From CAYUJH01 sp964394585 (GTDB lineage: Bacteria > Bacteroidota > Bacteroidia > Cytophagales > Flammeovirgaceae), in contig CAYMYI010000098.1 of assembly GCA_964394585.1 (NCBI GenBank), positions 1 through 16,761 of the forward strand: DNA of 16,761 nucleotides. Direction: 5' to 3'. Below the pieces are notes generated by a model. That model searched no databases. It was given only the letters and a program-made list of their open reading frames with translations, and had not been told where the DNA came from. Every line of letters begins with the position of its first letter. Position 1 is the first letter of the stretch. The position numbers and the translations under genes are program-made. This document shows, one piece after another, positions 1-7,547 of this stretch.

Positions 1-2344
1 TTATAAAGCGGTGCTTAAACGCTTCGCGATGGTATCGGTAGATTCGGAACTCGATATCCTCGTAACTGAGTCCGCACAAAAAACCGAACGAACGCCCAAA
101 GCACTCTTCTACGATATCTTCGTGCAGCCCAATTACGTCGAAAAGCGAAGAGTTTTGATAACTTTCTACCGTGGCAATCCCCATTTTCGACATAATTTTT
201 AAGAGTCCTGAATTTAAAGACGCATGCACACGAGTAAGAGCTTGTTTGTAGTCTACCTTGCGAAGGTTAGTTTTCCGTTCTAAGATTTGAATAGTGGTAG
301 CAAAGAGTAAATAAGGAAAAACCGCCGTAGCACCATACCCCAACATAACAGCACAGGAGTGCGAGTCGTGGACTTCGCCGCTAATTGCCACTAAGTCGGC
401 TTTGCTCCGAAGCCCTTTTTGAGCAAGCAGTGTATTTAAATAGCCAATTACAAGGGGCATGGGTATGAGCTTCTGTTCTTTGTTTAAGGAGCGGTCGTCA
501 AGCAAGATGACTCGGATTTTATCTTGCCGAACGGCTTTTATCACCTTTTCGCCCAGTTCGTGTAGGGTATTGCGCAAGTCGTTTTCAAAAGTAGTATGAA
601 ACACTTTGTTTCGGTAGGCGGCATCGTAAAGCGGGTTTCCCTCCGTACCAAAGGCGCGTAATACGTCCATCTTTTCTTTCGAAAGGATAGGGGTCATGGT
701 TTTGAGCCGATGGGCATTCATAGAGCCATCGCGTAGGACATTGTTTTTAGGACCGAAGTTGATACTGGTCGACATCACCAACTTTTCGCGAATAGGATCG
801 ATAGGAGGGTTGGTAACTTGCGCAAACTTTTGGCGGAAGAAATCAGTGAAATTGCGTTGGATATGGCTAAAACAGGCTAGGGGAGTGTCGTCGCCCATAG
901 AGCCGGTTTCTTCTTTTCCTTTTTCGAGCATCGGCTGGATTACACTCTCGACTACCTCGTTAGTATAGTTGTGGTAGCGTTGCATTTCCACAAGGTTATC
1001 GTACCGATATTCACTTATATCAGAGAAGTTCTTATCGGCATGTTCCATCAGGAACGAGCTGTTCTCGTTCAGCCATTTGGAGTAAGGGTTTTTTTCTTTC
1101 AGATAGTCGTTAATTTCCTCATTTAGTAAAATGACGCCATACTTAAGGTCGATGCCAAGCATTTCTCCGCTGCGTAATTTGCCTTGTTTGGCAATGTTGC
1201 TTTCTTCAAGGTCGATTACCCCATATTCGCTACTGATAATAATGCGGTAGTCGTGCGTGATGATGTATTTCGCAGGGCGTAGTCCGTTGCGGTCGAGTAC
1301 ACACCCAATGTGCCTGCCGTCGGTAAGCGATAAGGCTGCCGGGCCATCCCAAGCTTCAAAATTGCAGGAAGTATATTCGTAGAAGGCGCGAAGCTGAGGG
1401 TCCATAAATGGGGCATTTTGCCAAGGAGCAGGTACCATGCTTCGGATAGCTTTGAAGAAATCCATACCTGCATGGATAAAGAACTCAAAGGCATTGTCGA
1501 AACTAGCACTATCGCTGCCTCCTTCTATTAAAATGGGCATCATCCGATTCAGTTCTTCGGTAGAGAACACTTCGCTATCAAAGTTTTCGGCATGTACAGA
1601 AAAGTTGTATCGGTTTGCCTGAATCGAGTTAATTTCCCCGTTGTGTGCTAAGGTGCGAAACGGCTGTGCCATCGACCAACGTGGGAGCGTATTGGTAGAA
1701 AACCGCTGATGGAATAGCGCAAAACTTACTTCAAAATCTGGTTCTTGGAGGTCTTCATAAAATTCTTTAATGAGTGTAGGCATTACCAGCCCTTTGTACG
1801 ATATGGTTGTATCAGAAAAAGAAGCGATGTAGAAATCTTCTTCGGCGCGTAGCGCATGTTCGGTTTCTTTGCGAGTAAGGTAAAGTAGGGGAGTAAACCG
1901 TCTGGTAGCCATCAATGAGTTAGGTACTACAAAGGCTTGGGTAATCTGTGGGAGTACTTCTAAGGCTTGTTGTCCCAAAACGCTTGTGTCAATAGGAACA
2001 TCGCGATAGAAAATAACTTTCAGATCGTTTTTTTGGCACATTTCCTCAAAAACATCGCGTTGGTGTTGCCCACTGAGAAACAGCATCGCCACGGCGTATT
2101 TTTCGGGTAAATCAATTCCGTTCATTTCGGCAATGCGCTTCATAAAGCGCTGTGGGATGGAAAACAGAAACCCACTGCCATCGGCACTTTTGCCATCGGC
2201 AGCAATGGCACCCCGGTGTATCATGCGGCGTAAGGCTTCAATGGCATCTAGCGTCATTTGGCGCGATGGCACATTTTTATAATTGGCAATTAAACCAAAG
2301 CCGCAGTTTTCCCGATAAGCGGTGTAAAGCTCTTGCATATCCAT
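1..2344 (-). CDS. gltB: Glutamate synthase large subunit, N-terminal half (partial)
   Basis: This is the large (alpha) subunit of glutamate synthase, which makes two glutamates from glutamine and 2-oxoglutarate in ammonia assimilation. About 781 residues are present and the frame stays open to the left edge; family members are about 1500 residues, so the FMN and Fe-S half lies outside. The N-terminus reads MDMQELYTAYRENCGFGLIA. The Cys at residue 14 matches the N-terminal nucleophile of the class II glutamine amidotransferase domain, exposed when the short propeptide is removed. GAIAADGKSADGSG follows, and near residue 338 DGRHIGCVLDRNGLRPAKY, typical of this domain. The central domain is recognised by a GEVHDSH...MLGYGA stretch near residue 660 and SKMGIATVESYQ near 730. 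A second in-frame ATG lies two codons in, so the start could be 2338. No clear Shine-Dalgarno site is visible. The small-subunit gene is not in the window. Confidence 0.96.
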   Translation of the reverse strand, partial: MDMQELYTAYRENCGFGLIANYKNVPSRQMTLDAIEALRRMIHRGAIAADGKSADGSGFLFSIPQRFMKRIAEMNGIDLPEKYAVAMLFLSGQHQRDVFEEMCQKNDLKVIFYRDVPIDTSVLGQQALEVLPQITQAFVVPNSLMATRRFTPLLYLTRKETEHALRAEEDFYIASFSDTTISYKGLVMPTLIKEFYEDLQEPDFEVSFALFHQRFSTNTLPRWSMAQPFRTLAHNGEINSIQANRYNFSVHAENFDSEVFSTEELNRMMPILIEGGSDSASFDNAFEFFIHAGMDFFKAIRSMVPAPWQNAPFMDPQLRAFYEYTSCNFEAWDGPAALSLTDGRHIGCVLDRNGLRPAKYIITHDYRIIISSEYGVIDLEESNIAKQGKLRSGEMLGIDLKYGVILLNEEINDYLKEKNPYSKWLNENSSFLMEHADKNFSDISEYRYDNLVEMQRYHNYTNEVVESVIQPMLEKGKEETGSMGDDTPLACFSHIQRNFTDFFRQKFAQVTNPPIDPIREKLVMSTSINFGPKNNVLRDGSMNAHRLKTMTPILSKEKMDVLRAFGTEGNPLYDAAYRNKVFHTTFENDLRNTLHELGEKVIKAVRQDKIRVILLDDRSLNKEQKLIPMPLVIGYLNTLLAQKGLRSKADLVAISGEVHDSHSCAVMLGYGATAVFPYLLFATTIQILERKTNLRKVDYKQALTRVHASLNSGLLKIMSKMGIATVESYQNSSLFDVIGLHEDIVEECFGRSFGFLCGLSYEDIEFRIYRYHREAFKHRFI

Positions 2345-2366
2345 ACGTTTTAAAGTTGTGGTTAAT

Positions 2367-2382
2367 ATTTGCCTAAGCAAAT
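2367..2382. promoter_or_regulatory. Perfect inverted repeat in the gltB leader
   Basis: ATTTGC-CTAA-GCAAAT is a perfect 6-bp inverted repeat with a 4-base spacer, centred about 30 bases upstream of the gltB start. It could be an operator half-site pair or a small hairpin in the transcript leader. A 6-bp repeat in AT-rich DNA also arises by chance, so the regulatory role is only a suggestion. Confidence 0.25.
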
Positions 2383-2599
2383 GAGTACTAATAAAGAAGA
2401 GTGATGTTGCGCGTGTTACGTATGCGTTGTTTTACAGAAAGGGCTATGAAATTACAAAATATGGCGGAGAAATCATAGCAATTTTCATGTATTTGCATAG
2501 GCAGGTATATAGCTTATTCTTTGCAAAAGCTAAAACATAGAGATGCACTGGTAGGTTAGCATGCAAACTCTTTTTGCCATTTTCTTAAAGTAATTCTCT

Positions 2600-3034
2600 G
2601 TGCATATATACATGAAAACTTTGGTAGATGCGGAATTGCCTTCCGTATGGGAACGTTTCGACCAAGAATTATTCTTGGCGCTTAATCCGCCTTTTCCGCC
2701 TGTAAAGCTGCTGAAATTTGAAGGGTCAGAAACAGGGAATGAGGTAGCTCTGGAACTCAACTTCTTCTTATTTAAGCAGAAATGGGTAAGCATAATTACA
2801 AACCATTCTGTTTCGGAAACAGCCATCGAATTTACCGACGAAGGGGAACGCCTTCCGTTCTTTTTAATTGCCTGGAAACACCAGCACCGGTTAGAGCGCA
2901 CAGAAAAGGGCACGTACATCATTGATAACATTCAGTACCGTGCCCCTATGGGTTTAAGTTGGTTATTGTATCCGGCGCTTTGGCTTCAATTTTTGTATCG
3001 AAAACCAATATACAAACGCTACTTCCGCAAGTAG
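2600..3034 (+). CDS. SRPBCC-fold (START/polyketide-cyclase-like) protein
   Basis: A 144-residue protein of the SRPBCC fold, a helix-grip fold that binds small hydrophobic ligands in a deep pocket. Recognisable stretches are VWERFDQELFLALNPPFPPVKLLKFEGS near residues 16-43, then LELNFFLFKQKW and LPFFLIAWKHQHRLER, ending in a basic YLYRKPIYKRYFRK-like tail (here QFLYRKPIYKRYFRK). There is no signal peptide, so it is probably cytosolic. The start is taken as GTG at 2600 because it keeps the first beta-strand (HIYMKT), where homologues as I recall them begin with a similar MKIYLKT-like strand; the ATG at 2612 would cut it off. The ligand is unknown. It ends 17 bases before the convergent YHS gene. 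Confidence 0.8.
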   Translation: MHIYMKTLVDAELPSVWERFDQELFLALNPPFPPVKLLKFEGSETGNEVALELNFFLFKQKWVSIITNHSVSETAIEFTDEGERLPFFLIAWKHQHRLERTEKGTYIIDNIQYRAPMGLSWLLYPALWLQFLYRKPIYKRYFRK

Positions 3035-3051
3035 CCATTAGGCTCTATTTA

Positions 3052-3522
3052 CTACTGGGCGATGAGTGCTTCCCAAGCTTTATCAGCCTTTTCTTTCATT
3101 TCTTTTTCCTTTTTATTCCATTTAGGTAAGGTATTATTGAAAAAACCATTATAGAACAAGTACAATTTCCCTTCTTGCAATTTGAAGGTCTCGGGATCGG
3201 GTTCCATTTTTTCGCCGTTTGCCGCCAATGCATAGGCACACCAGCCCCCGTAGGCGGGCAAATATTTCTCAGGGTTTTCTTGGAACGTCTTTCGGTTCTC
3301 TTCCGAAGCAAAGCGATAGGTAATCCCTTCGTGTACGGTTGTAATGCTTTTTTTGCCTTCTACAGCCGTATTGTCGGTGTGGTAAGCTACCGGATCGTAT
3401 CCTTCGATAGCAACGCCATCTTCTACAAGAAAATGTTTTTGACGGACTTCAGCCGTTTGTGCCATTACAAAGTTGAGGTTGCCTATCACAACAATCAAGG
3501 CGCATATCCAAACTGTTTTCAT
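3052..3522 (-). CDS. Secreted YHS-domain protein
   Basis: A 156-residue exported protein with one YHS domain, a small module thought to bind metal. Residues 1-21 form a signal peptide (basic start, hydrophobic core, likely cleavage after VMA, before Q22). The domain starts at the signature GYDPVAYHTD (41-50) and continues through TYRFASEENRKTFQENPEKYLPAYGGWCAYA (69-99). The tail from about 134 is rich in Lys and Glu and probably helical. Cys95 (codon TGT) in GGWCAYA is the position at which some relatives, annotated as YHS (seleno)proteins, carry selenocysteine; this one is the ordinary Cys form. The exact function is unknown; a periplasmic metal or redox role is an inference. The gene stands alone between convergent and divergent neighbours. 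Confidence 0.85.
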   Translation of the reverse strand: MKTVWICALIVVIGNLNFVMAQTAEVRQKHFLVEDGVAIEGYDPVAYHTDNTAVEGKKSITTVHEGITYRFASEENRKTFQENPEKYLPAYGGWCAYALAANGEKMEPDPETFKLQEGKLYLFYNGFFNNTLPKWNKKEKEMKEKADKAWEALIAQ

Positions 3523-3563
3523 TTGTTTCAGGTTTTAATAAATGATATTGTGAAGTACGTTTA

Positions 3564-3593
3564 TAAAAGTAAGTTGGTGTGTCTTTTGGCAAA
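3564..3593 (-). promoter_or_regulatory. Putative Bacteroidota-type promoter for the YHS gene
   Basis: On the minus strand a TTTG box (3590-3593) is followed after 18 bases by TACTTTTA (3564-3571), which matches seven of eight positions of the TAnnTTTG -7 consensus used by the Bacteroidota primary sigma factor. Spacing fits the family range of about 17-23. Transcription would start about 35 bases upstream of the ATG at 3522. Confidence 0.35.
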
Positions 3594-3746
3594 CAAACTA
3601 CACATTTTCTGTTGTTCCCTACGCCCCTAGAACCCTGTTAGACTTTTTTCCATAGATGGTAGTTCACGTGAGCAGGGTATTTGTTATATTTCTATTAAGT
3701 GTTTGTAACGCACAAATCTTTCACATAATAAAACCAATCAAAGCCT

Positions 3747-5402
3747 ATGAAACGACTCAAGTTCGGAGTAATCGCACTCATAGTTATTCTTTCTGTAGCA
3801 GCATTTCAACCCAACGACAAGTATTTTGAAATTGCCAAAAACCTCGACATTTTCATGACGCTCTTTCAGGAGGTAAACACCTACTATGTTGATGAGGTGA
3901 GCCCTACCGATTTGATGAAAACCGGTATTGATGAAATGTTGCGTCGGTTAGACCCTTATACGAACTACATCCCTGAAGACCAGATTGAAGATTACCGCAC
4001 CATGACTACCGGAGAGTACGGAGGTATAGGTGTTTCCATCGGTCAGCGGAACGGCAAACTAGTCGTTTTGATGCCTTTTGAAGGGTATGCTGCCGCAAGA
4101 GCGGGCATGCAAATTGGCGATCAGCTACTGAAAGTAAATGGACAAGATGTAGAGCATAGCTCAGTAGAAGAAATCGATCGGTTGCTAAAAGGGCAGTCTT
4201 CTTCGGAAGTACAAATTATCGTAAAGCGCTATGGTGTCGATGAACCTATCGAACTTACCATGGAGCGTGAGAAAATCCACATGAACAATGTTCCTTACTA
4301 CGGGATGGTTACCGAAAATATCGGGATGATTCAACTGAAAGATTTTACCCGAAATGCTCATCGAGAAGTGAGAAACGCCCTAAAAGATTTGAAAGATAAA
4401 GGTGCTGAAAAAATTATTCTTGATTTGCGTGGTAACCCCGGAGGACTACTAAACGAAGCTATTAATATCTCCAACATCTTTCTTGATAAAGGCAGTGTAA
4501 TCGTAAGCACAAAAGGTAAGATTGAAGATTGGAACCGTACACATAAGGCACTGAGTTACCCTGAAGATACCGAAATCCCTATTGCGGTGTTAGTCAATGG
4601 CTCAAGTGCTTCGGCTGCTGAAATTGTATCTGGGGTACTTCAAGATTATGACCGAGGCGTGGTAGTAGGGCAGCGGTCGTTCGGTAAAGGGCTAGTACAG
4701 GCAACAAGGCCGCTATCCTACAACTCTAAACTAAAAATCACTGTGGCGAAATACTACATCCCAAGCGGGCGATGCATCCAAGAAATTGACTATAGTAACC
4801 GAAGTTATAGCGACCGTGCCGAGAAAATGCCCGACTCGTTGCGAACAGAGTTCCAAACTAAAAATGGTCGTATAGTATACGATGGCGGCGGCGTAATGCC
4901 CGATGTAGAAACGTCGGTTCCTAACTATGCCCCCATTACCCGCAGTTTGATGAACAAAGGCTTTATTTTTCAATATGCTACCCGCTACCACTTTGAAAAC
5001 GAGGAAATCACCGACCCGAAAGCTTTTGAGATGAACGATGCAGAATACGAGGCGTTTGTACAATGGTTAAACGGGAAAGACTACGACTACCAAACGAAAG
5101 TAGAGAAATCGCTAGATTTGTTAGTAAGTAGTGCAAAATCAGACCGCTACTACGAAAACATCGAAGGAGAAATAGAAACTTTGCGAAAGAAAATTTCTCA
5201 TAACAAAGAGCGCGATTTAATTCAATTTAAAGAAGAGATTAAAGAGTTATTAGAAAAAGAAATTGCTACCCACTTCTACTTGCAGCGTGGTGAAATTGAA
5301 GCCACTTTCGACGACGACCCCGATGTTCTAACTGCTGTGGAAGTTTTAAACGACTCGGCGCGTTACCAAACCATTTTGGCAGGAACTTCTAGCAAAGACT
5401 AG
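3747..5402 (+). CDS. S41 C-terminal processing peptidase (CtpA/Prc type)
   Basis: A 551-residue S41 serine peptidase that trims or degrades envelope proteins from their C-terminal ends. Residues 1-20 are a basic-hydrophobic export signal or membrane anchor. Residues about 88-175 are a PDZ domain, opening with EYGGIGVSIG, that recognises substrate C-termini. The catalytic core contains IGMIQLKDF and DLRGNPGG, then NGSSASAAE with nucleophile Ser289 and SFGKG with general-base Lys314. The 25-residue Ser-Lys spacing equals that of the characterised plant CtpA dyad. The region after about 380 is the charged, helical C-terminal extension common in Bacteroidota members. The gene is monocistronic: a divergent neighbour lies upstream and a strong terminator begins 28 bases after the stop. 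A second S41 peptidase lies at 13134, but it is a lipoprotein of a different subtype. The natural substrate cannot be read from the sequence. Confidence 0.95.
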   Translation: MKRLKFGVIALIVILSVAAFQPNDKYFEIAKNLDIFMTLFQEVNTYYVDEVSPTDLMKTGIDEMLRRLDPYTNYIPEDQIEDYRTMTTGEYGGIGVSIGQRNGKLVVLMPFEGYAAARAGMQIGDQLLKVNGQDVEHSSVEEIDRLLKGQSSSEVQIIVKRYGVDEPIELTMEREKIHMNNVPYYGMVTENIGMIQLKDFTRNAHREVRNALKDLKDKGAEKIILDLRGNPGGLLNEAINISNIFLDKGSVIVSTKGKIEDWNRTHKALSYPEDTEIPIAVLVNGSSASAAEIVSGVLQDYDRGVVVGQRSFGKGLVQATRPLSYNSKLKITVAKYYIPSGRCIQEIDYSNRSYSDRAEKMPDSLRTEFQTKNGRIVYDGGGVMPDVETSVPNYAPITRSLMNKGFIFQYATRYHFENEEITDPKAFEMNDAEYEAFVQWLNGKDYDYQTKVEKSLDLLVSSAKSDRYYENIEGEIETLRKKISHNKERDLIQFKEEIKELLEKEIATHFYLQRGEIEATFDDDPDVLTAVEVLNDSARYQTILAGTSSKD

Positions 5403-5429
5403 AAAAAATGGTGTAATTTATAATTCCAT

Positions 5430-5466
5430 AAAAAAGCCTCTTCTGAAATATGAAGAGGCTTTTTTT
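5430..5466. terminator. Bidirectional intrinsic terminator
   Basis: AAAAAAGCCTCTTC (5430-5443), an 8-base loop, and GAAGAGGC followed by seven Ts form a perfect hairpin with an A-run on one side and a T-run on the other. It lies between the S41 gene ending at 5402 on plus and the YiaA/B gene ending at 5483 on minus, so it can stop transcription from both directions. Confidence 0.92.
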
Positions 5467-5482
5467 ATACGGTTAGAGGATA

Positions 5483-5773
5483 CTAAATTACTGAACCAAT
5501 ACTTTTAGTTTCGTTGAGAAACTTTTCCGTTTTTGCATTTTCTACTTTGTTGATAAAGCGCTCTGCTTCGTATTTATCGCGGACTACCTTAGCAACGGTA
5601 AAACAAGCGCTTACGCTAAACAGATACGACATCACCAGAAACCCCTTCATGGCAAGGCTAGCTTCCAGCACGATAAGTCCTGTTGCCATCCCGGCAAACG
5701 AGATTAGAAAGGTAAGCCAAGCCATCGTATAGAACGACTTAGAGTTCTGGTTTTCATAAATGTAGGTACTCAT
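5483..5773 (-). CDS. YiaA/YiaB-family two-helix inner membrane protein
   Basis: A 96-residue membrane protein matching the YiaA/YiaB two-helix domain. Two hydrophobic helices lie at about residues 15-36 and 44-63, joined by a loop with the family's KG (MKGFLVMSYL). The second helix is followed by KVVRDKYEA, equivalent to the conserved K-x-x-RD of E. coli YiaA. The remaining 30 residues are charged and probably cytosolic. E. coli homologues carry two such domains and this one has a single copy. The family's function is unknown. It follows the radical SAM gene on the same strand after 124 bases, far enough for its own promoter, though I found no clear one. Confidence 0.75.
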   Translation of the reverse strand: MSTYIYENQNSKSFYTMAWLTFLISFAGMATGLIVLEASLAMKGFLVMSYLFSVSACFTVAKVVRDKYEAERFINKVENAKTEKFLNETKSIGSVI

Positions 5774-5897
5774 GTTAAAATGAATTTAGGTGAATAATTC
5801 GCCACTTTTTACGGAGTAACCAGAAAGGCTGCCGAGAAACAACCCATTAATTAACAGTATTTAAGCCGACCCTAAAAATGAGCAAATCGATTTTGCA

Positions 5898-6879
5898 CTA
5901 GAATAACTGCTTCCAAGTTCCTTTCATCCAATTGTATTTGAGTGTGCTGCCTAATGCTTTCCACCAATAGCGGTTCACTTCTACGGCAAACGATGGCTGC
6001 ATATAGCAATTGATGGTACAGCCTTCGCAAGCCGAATATCTACCTTCCATGGCGATGAGTCGCTGCACCTTTTCTGAGTGGTATAACTGATACAGGTTTC
6101 CTTCAATGGGCAGGGCTTCCTCTCCTAAATGGTAGCAAGGGAGCAACAATTCATTATTTGGAGAAATTACAACCGTAGTGCTTGCCGCTTTACAAACGGG
6201 GTCTTCTGTATGGTTGCCCCCATCTCTCCGCAATGCGATAAACCCTCGGTTTACATATACATTTTTGCGTTTTCCCCACTGCTCAAGTAGCACTAAGTTT
6301 TCTTGAGTGAGTTGGCTGCCTGTATCTACTTGGTTATAATCAAAAACAGGGTTTAAAATCAGTACTAAATTGTAGCGAAGGGCAAAATCGTTCCATACTT
6401 TTTCAATATCTCCTATGTTATGATTGAACACCGTAAATAAGATATCGGGGCGTTCGCCTAGCGAAAGGGCAATTTTTACCGATTCTTCCACAAACTCGAA
6501 ACAGCGGACTCCTCGCAACGCATCGTGCGTTTCGGCATCGGCAGCATCTAGCGAAAAATGCAACATATCTACAAGCCCCTTCAATCGGGTTGCATATTTG
6601 GGGTAGAGCATGCCGTTGGTAGTAACGGTGGTAATAAACCCCATCTGTTTGGCTAAACGGCAAAATTTATCTATCTGACGGTGTAGCAGTGGCTCCCCAC
6701 CGGTAAAGTCAACTACTTTGANNNNNNNNNNGTTTTTTGAGGTCGCGGAGGTTTTCTGTTACCTGTTCTAGCGTAACATAAGGCGAAGGGCGTTCCCATA
6801 TATCGCAAAAACCGCATTGGGCATTACAGCGGTAGGTAACGTAGTAATTACAAAGTATAGGATGGTTAACAAGACGCAA
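5898..6879 (-). CDS. Radical SAM protein with SPASM/twitch-like C-terminus (interrupted by assembly gap)
   Basis: A radical S-adenosylmethionine enzyme of about 320 residues. Near the N-terminus YRCNAQCGFCDIWE carries the CxxxCxxC motif for the SAM-binding 4Fe-4S cluster (Cys18, 22 and 25 if TTG at 6879 starts). VVDFTGGEPLL supplies the GGEP SAM contact. The C-terminal part has an auxiliary-cluster pattern: Cys, 18 residues, Cys, then a CxxCxxxC group (CEGCTINC), as in SPASM or twitch domains. The substrate is unknown. Two problems affect it. First, ten Ns (6722-6731) lie between DLKK and KVVDF; ten bases do not keep the frame, while a multiple of three would. Second, no ATG exists in frame between the stop at 6910-6912 and the cluster motif. 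TTG at 6879 gives MRLVNHPILCNYYVTYRC. Alternatively, removing one T from the TTTT run (AAAA at 6898-6901 on plus) would join an ATG at 6928. It sits 82 bases after pyrR and may share its transcript. Confidence 0.85.
6722..6731. other. Assembly gap (10 Ns) inside the radical SAM gene
   Basis: A run of exactly ten Ns, the usual placeholder for a gap of unknown size. The upstream side ends in a partial codon C and the downstream side resumes with TC before AAA GTA GTT. The frame closes only if the missing length is a multiple of three, so ten is probably not the true size. Six bases encoding L-G-V with the flanks would fit the typical wording of this family, but this is inference. Confidence 0.98.
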
Positions 6880-6961
6880 AACAAAGATTGATTTAATAAA
6901 ACGGATAATCTACCAAACACGGATTCATGCAGTAGAGAATTTAAAATAAGCGGTGCAGAAG

Positions 6962-7516
6962 TTACAAAGCCATAGGTTCTTGATTGACTAGCCAAATGTT
7001 ATCTTCTTCGAACCCTTGTTCGCGCCATTCAACAATTACCCGCTGCGACTGAATGGTATTGACCGACTGCCCGATGTAATCGGGTTCTATGGGCAAATGC
7101 CGGCTGTATTTTCGGTCAATCAGCGTGAGCAACTCCACTTTGCTAGGCCTTCCAAAAGCGAGCATGGCGCTAATAGCCGCCCGCACCGTTCTTCCGGTGT
7201 AGAGAACGTCGTCTACTAATACCACTTTTTTTTCTTCAATGATGAAGGGCACTTTGGTGGCATTGGGCTTTAGTGGGCCACTTTTTCGGCGGAAATCGTC
7301 GCGGTAAAACGTAGGATCGATGTAGCCCACGGGTAAATCGACCCGCTCGAGCTCTTGGAGGCGATCGTGAATGCGATTTGCGAAAAAAATACCTCGGGGT
7401 TGCAACCCCAAAATGACCGAGTTTGTAAAGTCGCCATGGTTTTCCACCAATTGCTGGCTCAAACGGCTAATGGTAATATCAATCAGTTGGCTACTATATA
7501 AATTGATTTTTGCCAT
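6962..7516 (-). CDS. pyrR: PyrR: uracil phosphoribosyltransferase / pyr regulator
   Basis: A 184-residue type I phosphoribosyltransferase of the PyrR family. The PRPP-binding motif VVLVDDVLYTGRT is at residues 98-110. Other family marks are ILGLQPRGIFFA (35-46), the IDPTFYRDDF stretch (66-75) and LIDRKYSRHLPIEPDYIG (132-149). It converts uracil and PRPP to UMP. In Firmicutes PyrR also binds pyr mRNA to control attenuation; no pyrimidine gene or attenuator is visible here, so the regulatory role is unproven in this genome. It begins 31 bases after the stop of the large protease gene on the same strand, and a radical SAM gene follows after 82 bases. Length is normal for the family, and the ATG start retains the whole first strand. 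Confidence 0.95.
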   Translation of the reverse strand: MAKINLYSSQLIDITISRLSQQLVENHGDFTNSVILGLQPRGIFFANRIHDRLQELERVDLPVGYIDPTFYRDDFRRKSGPLKPNATKVPFIIEEKKVVLVDDVLYTGRTVRAAISAMLAFGRPSKVELLTLIDRKYSRHLPIEPDYIGQSVNTIQSQRVIVEWREQGFEEDNIWLVNQEPMAL

Positions 7517-7547
7517 GAGTTACTTGTGCTTTAGTGGGTATTCAGAA

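Noticed and set aside
2492..2523. TTTG and TATTCTTTG as a promoter for the SRPBCC gene
   Set aside because: The -7 candidate has three bases instead of two between TA and TTTG, so it does not match the consensus; similar near-matches recur in other AT-rich gaps.
2530..2931. 133-residue open frame on the minus strand
   Set aside because: It is antisense to the SRPBCC gene, has no recognisable motif, and its composition follows from the codons of the plus-strand gene.
3175..3630. 151-residue open frame on the plus strand
   Set aside because: It lies opposite the YHS gene, which has a clear signal peptide and domain; the plus-strand product resembles nothing.
6768..6995. 75-residue minus-strand open frame with an ATG
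   Set aside because: It overlaps the radical SAM N-terminus in another frame. The alternative frame contains the CxxxCxxC motif and matches the downstream GGEP part, so this one is a shadow.
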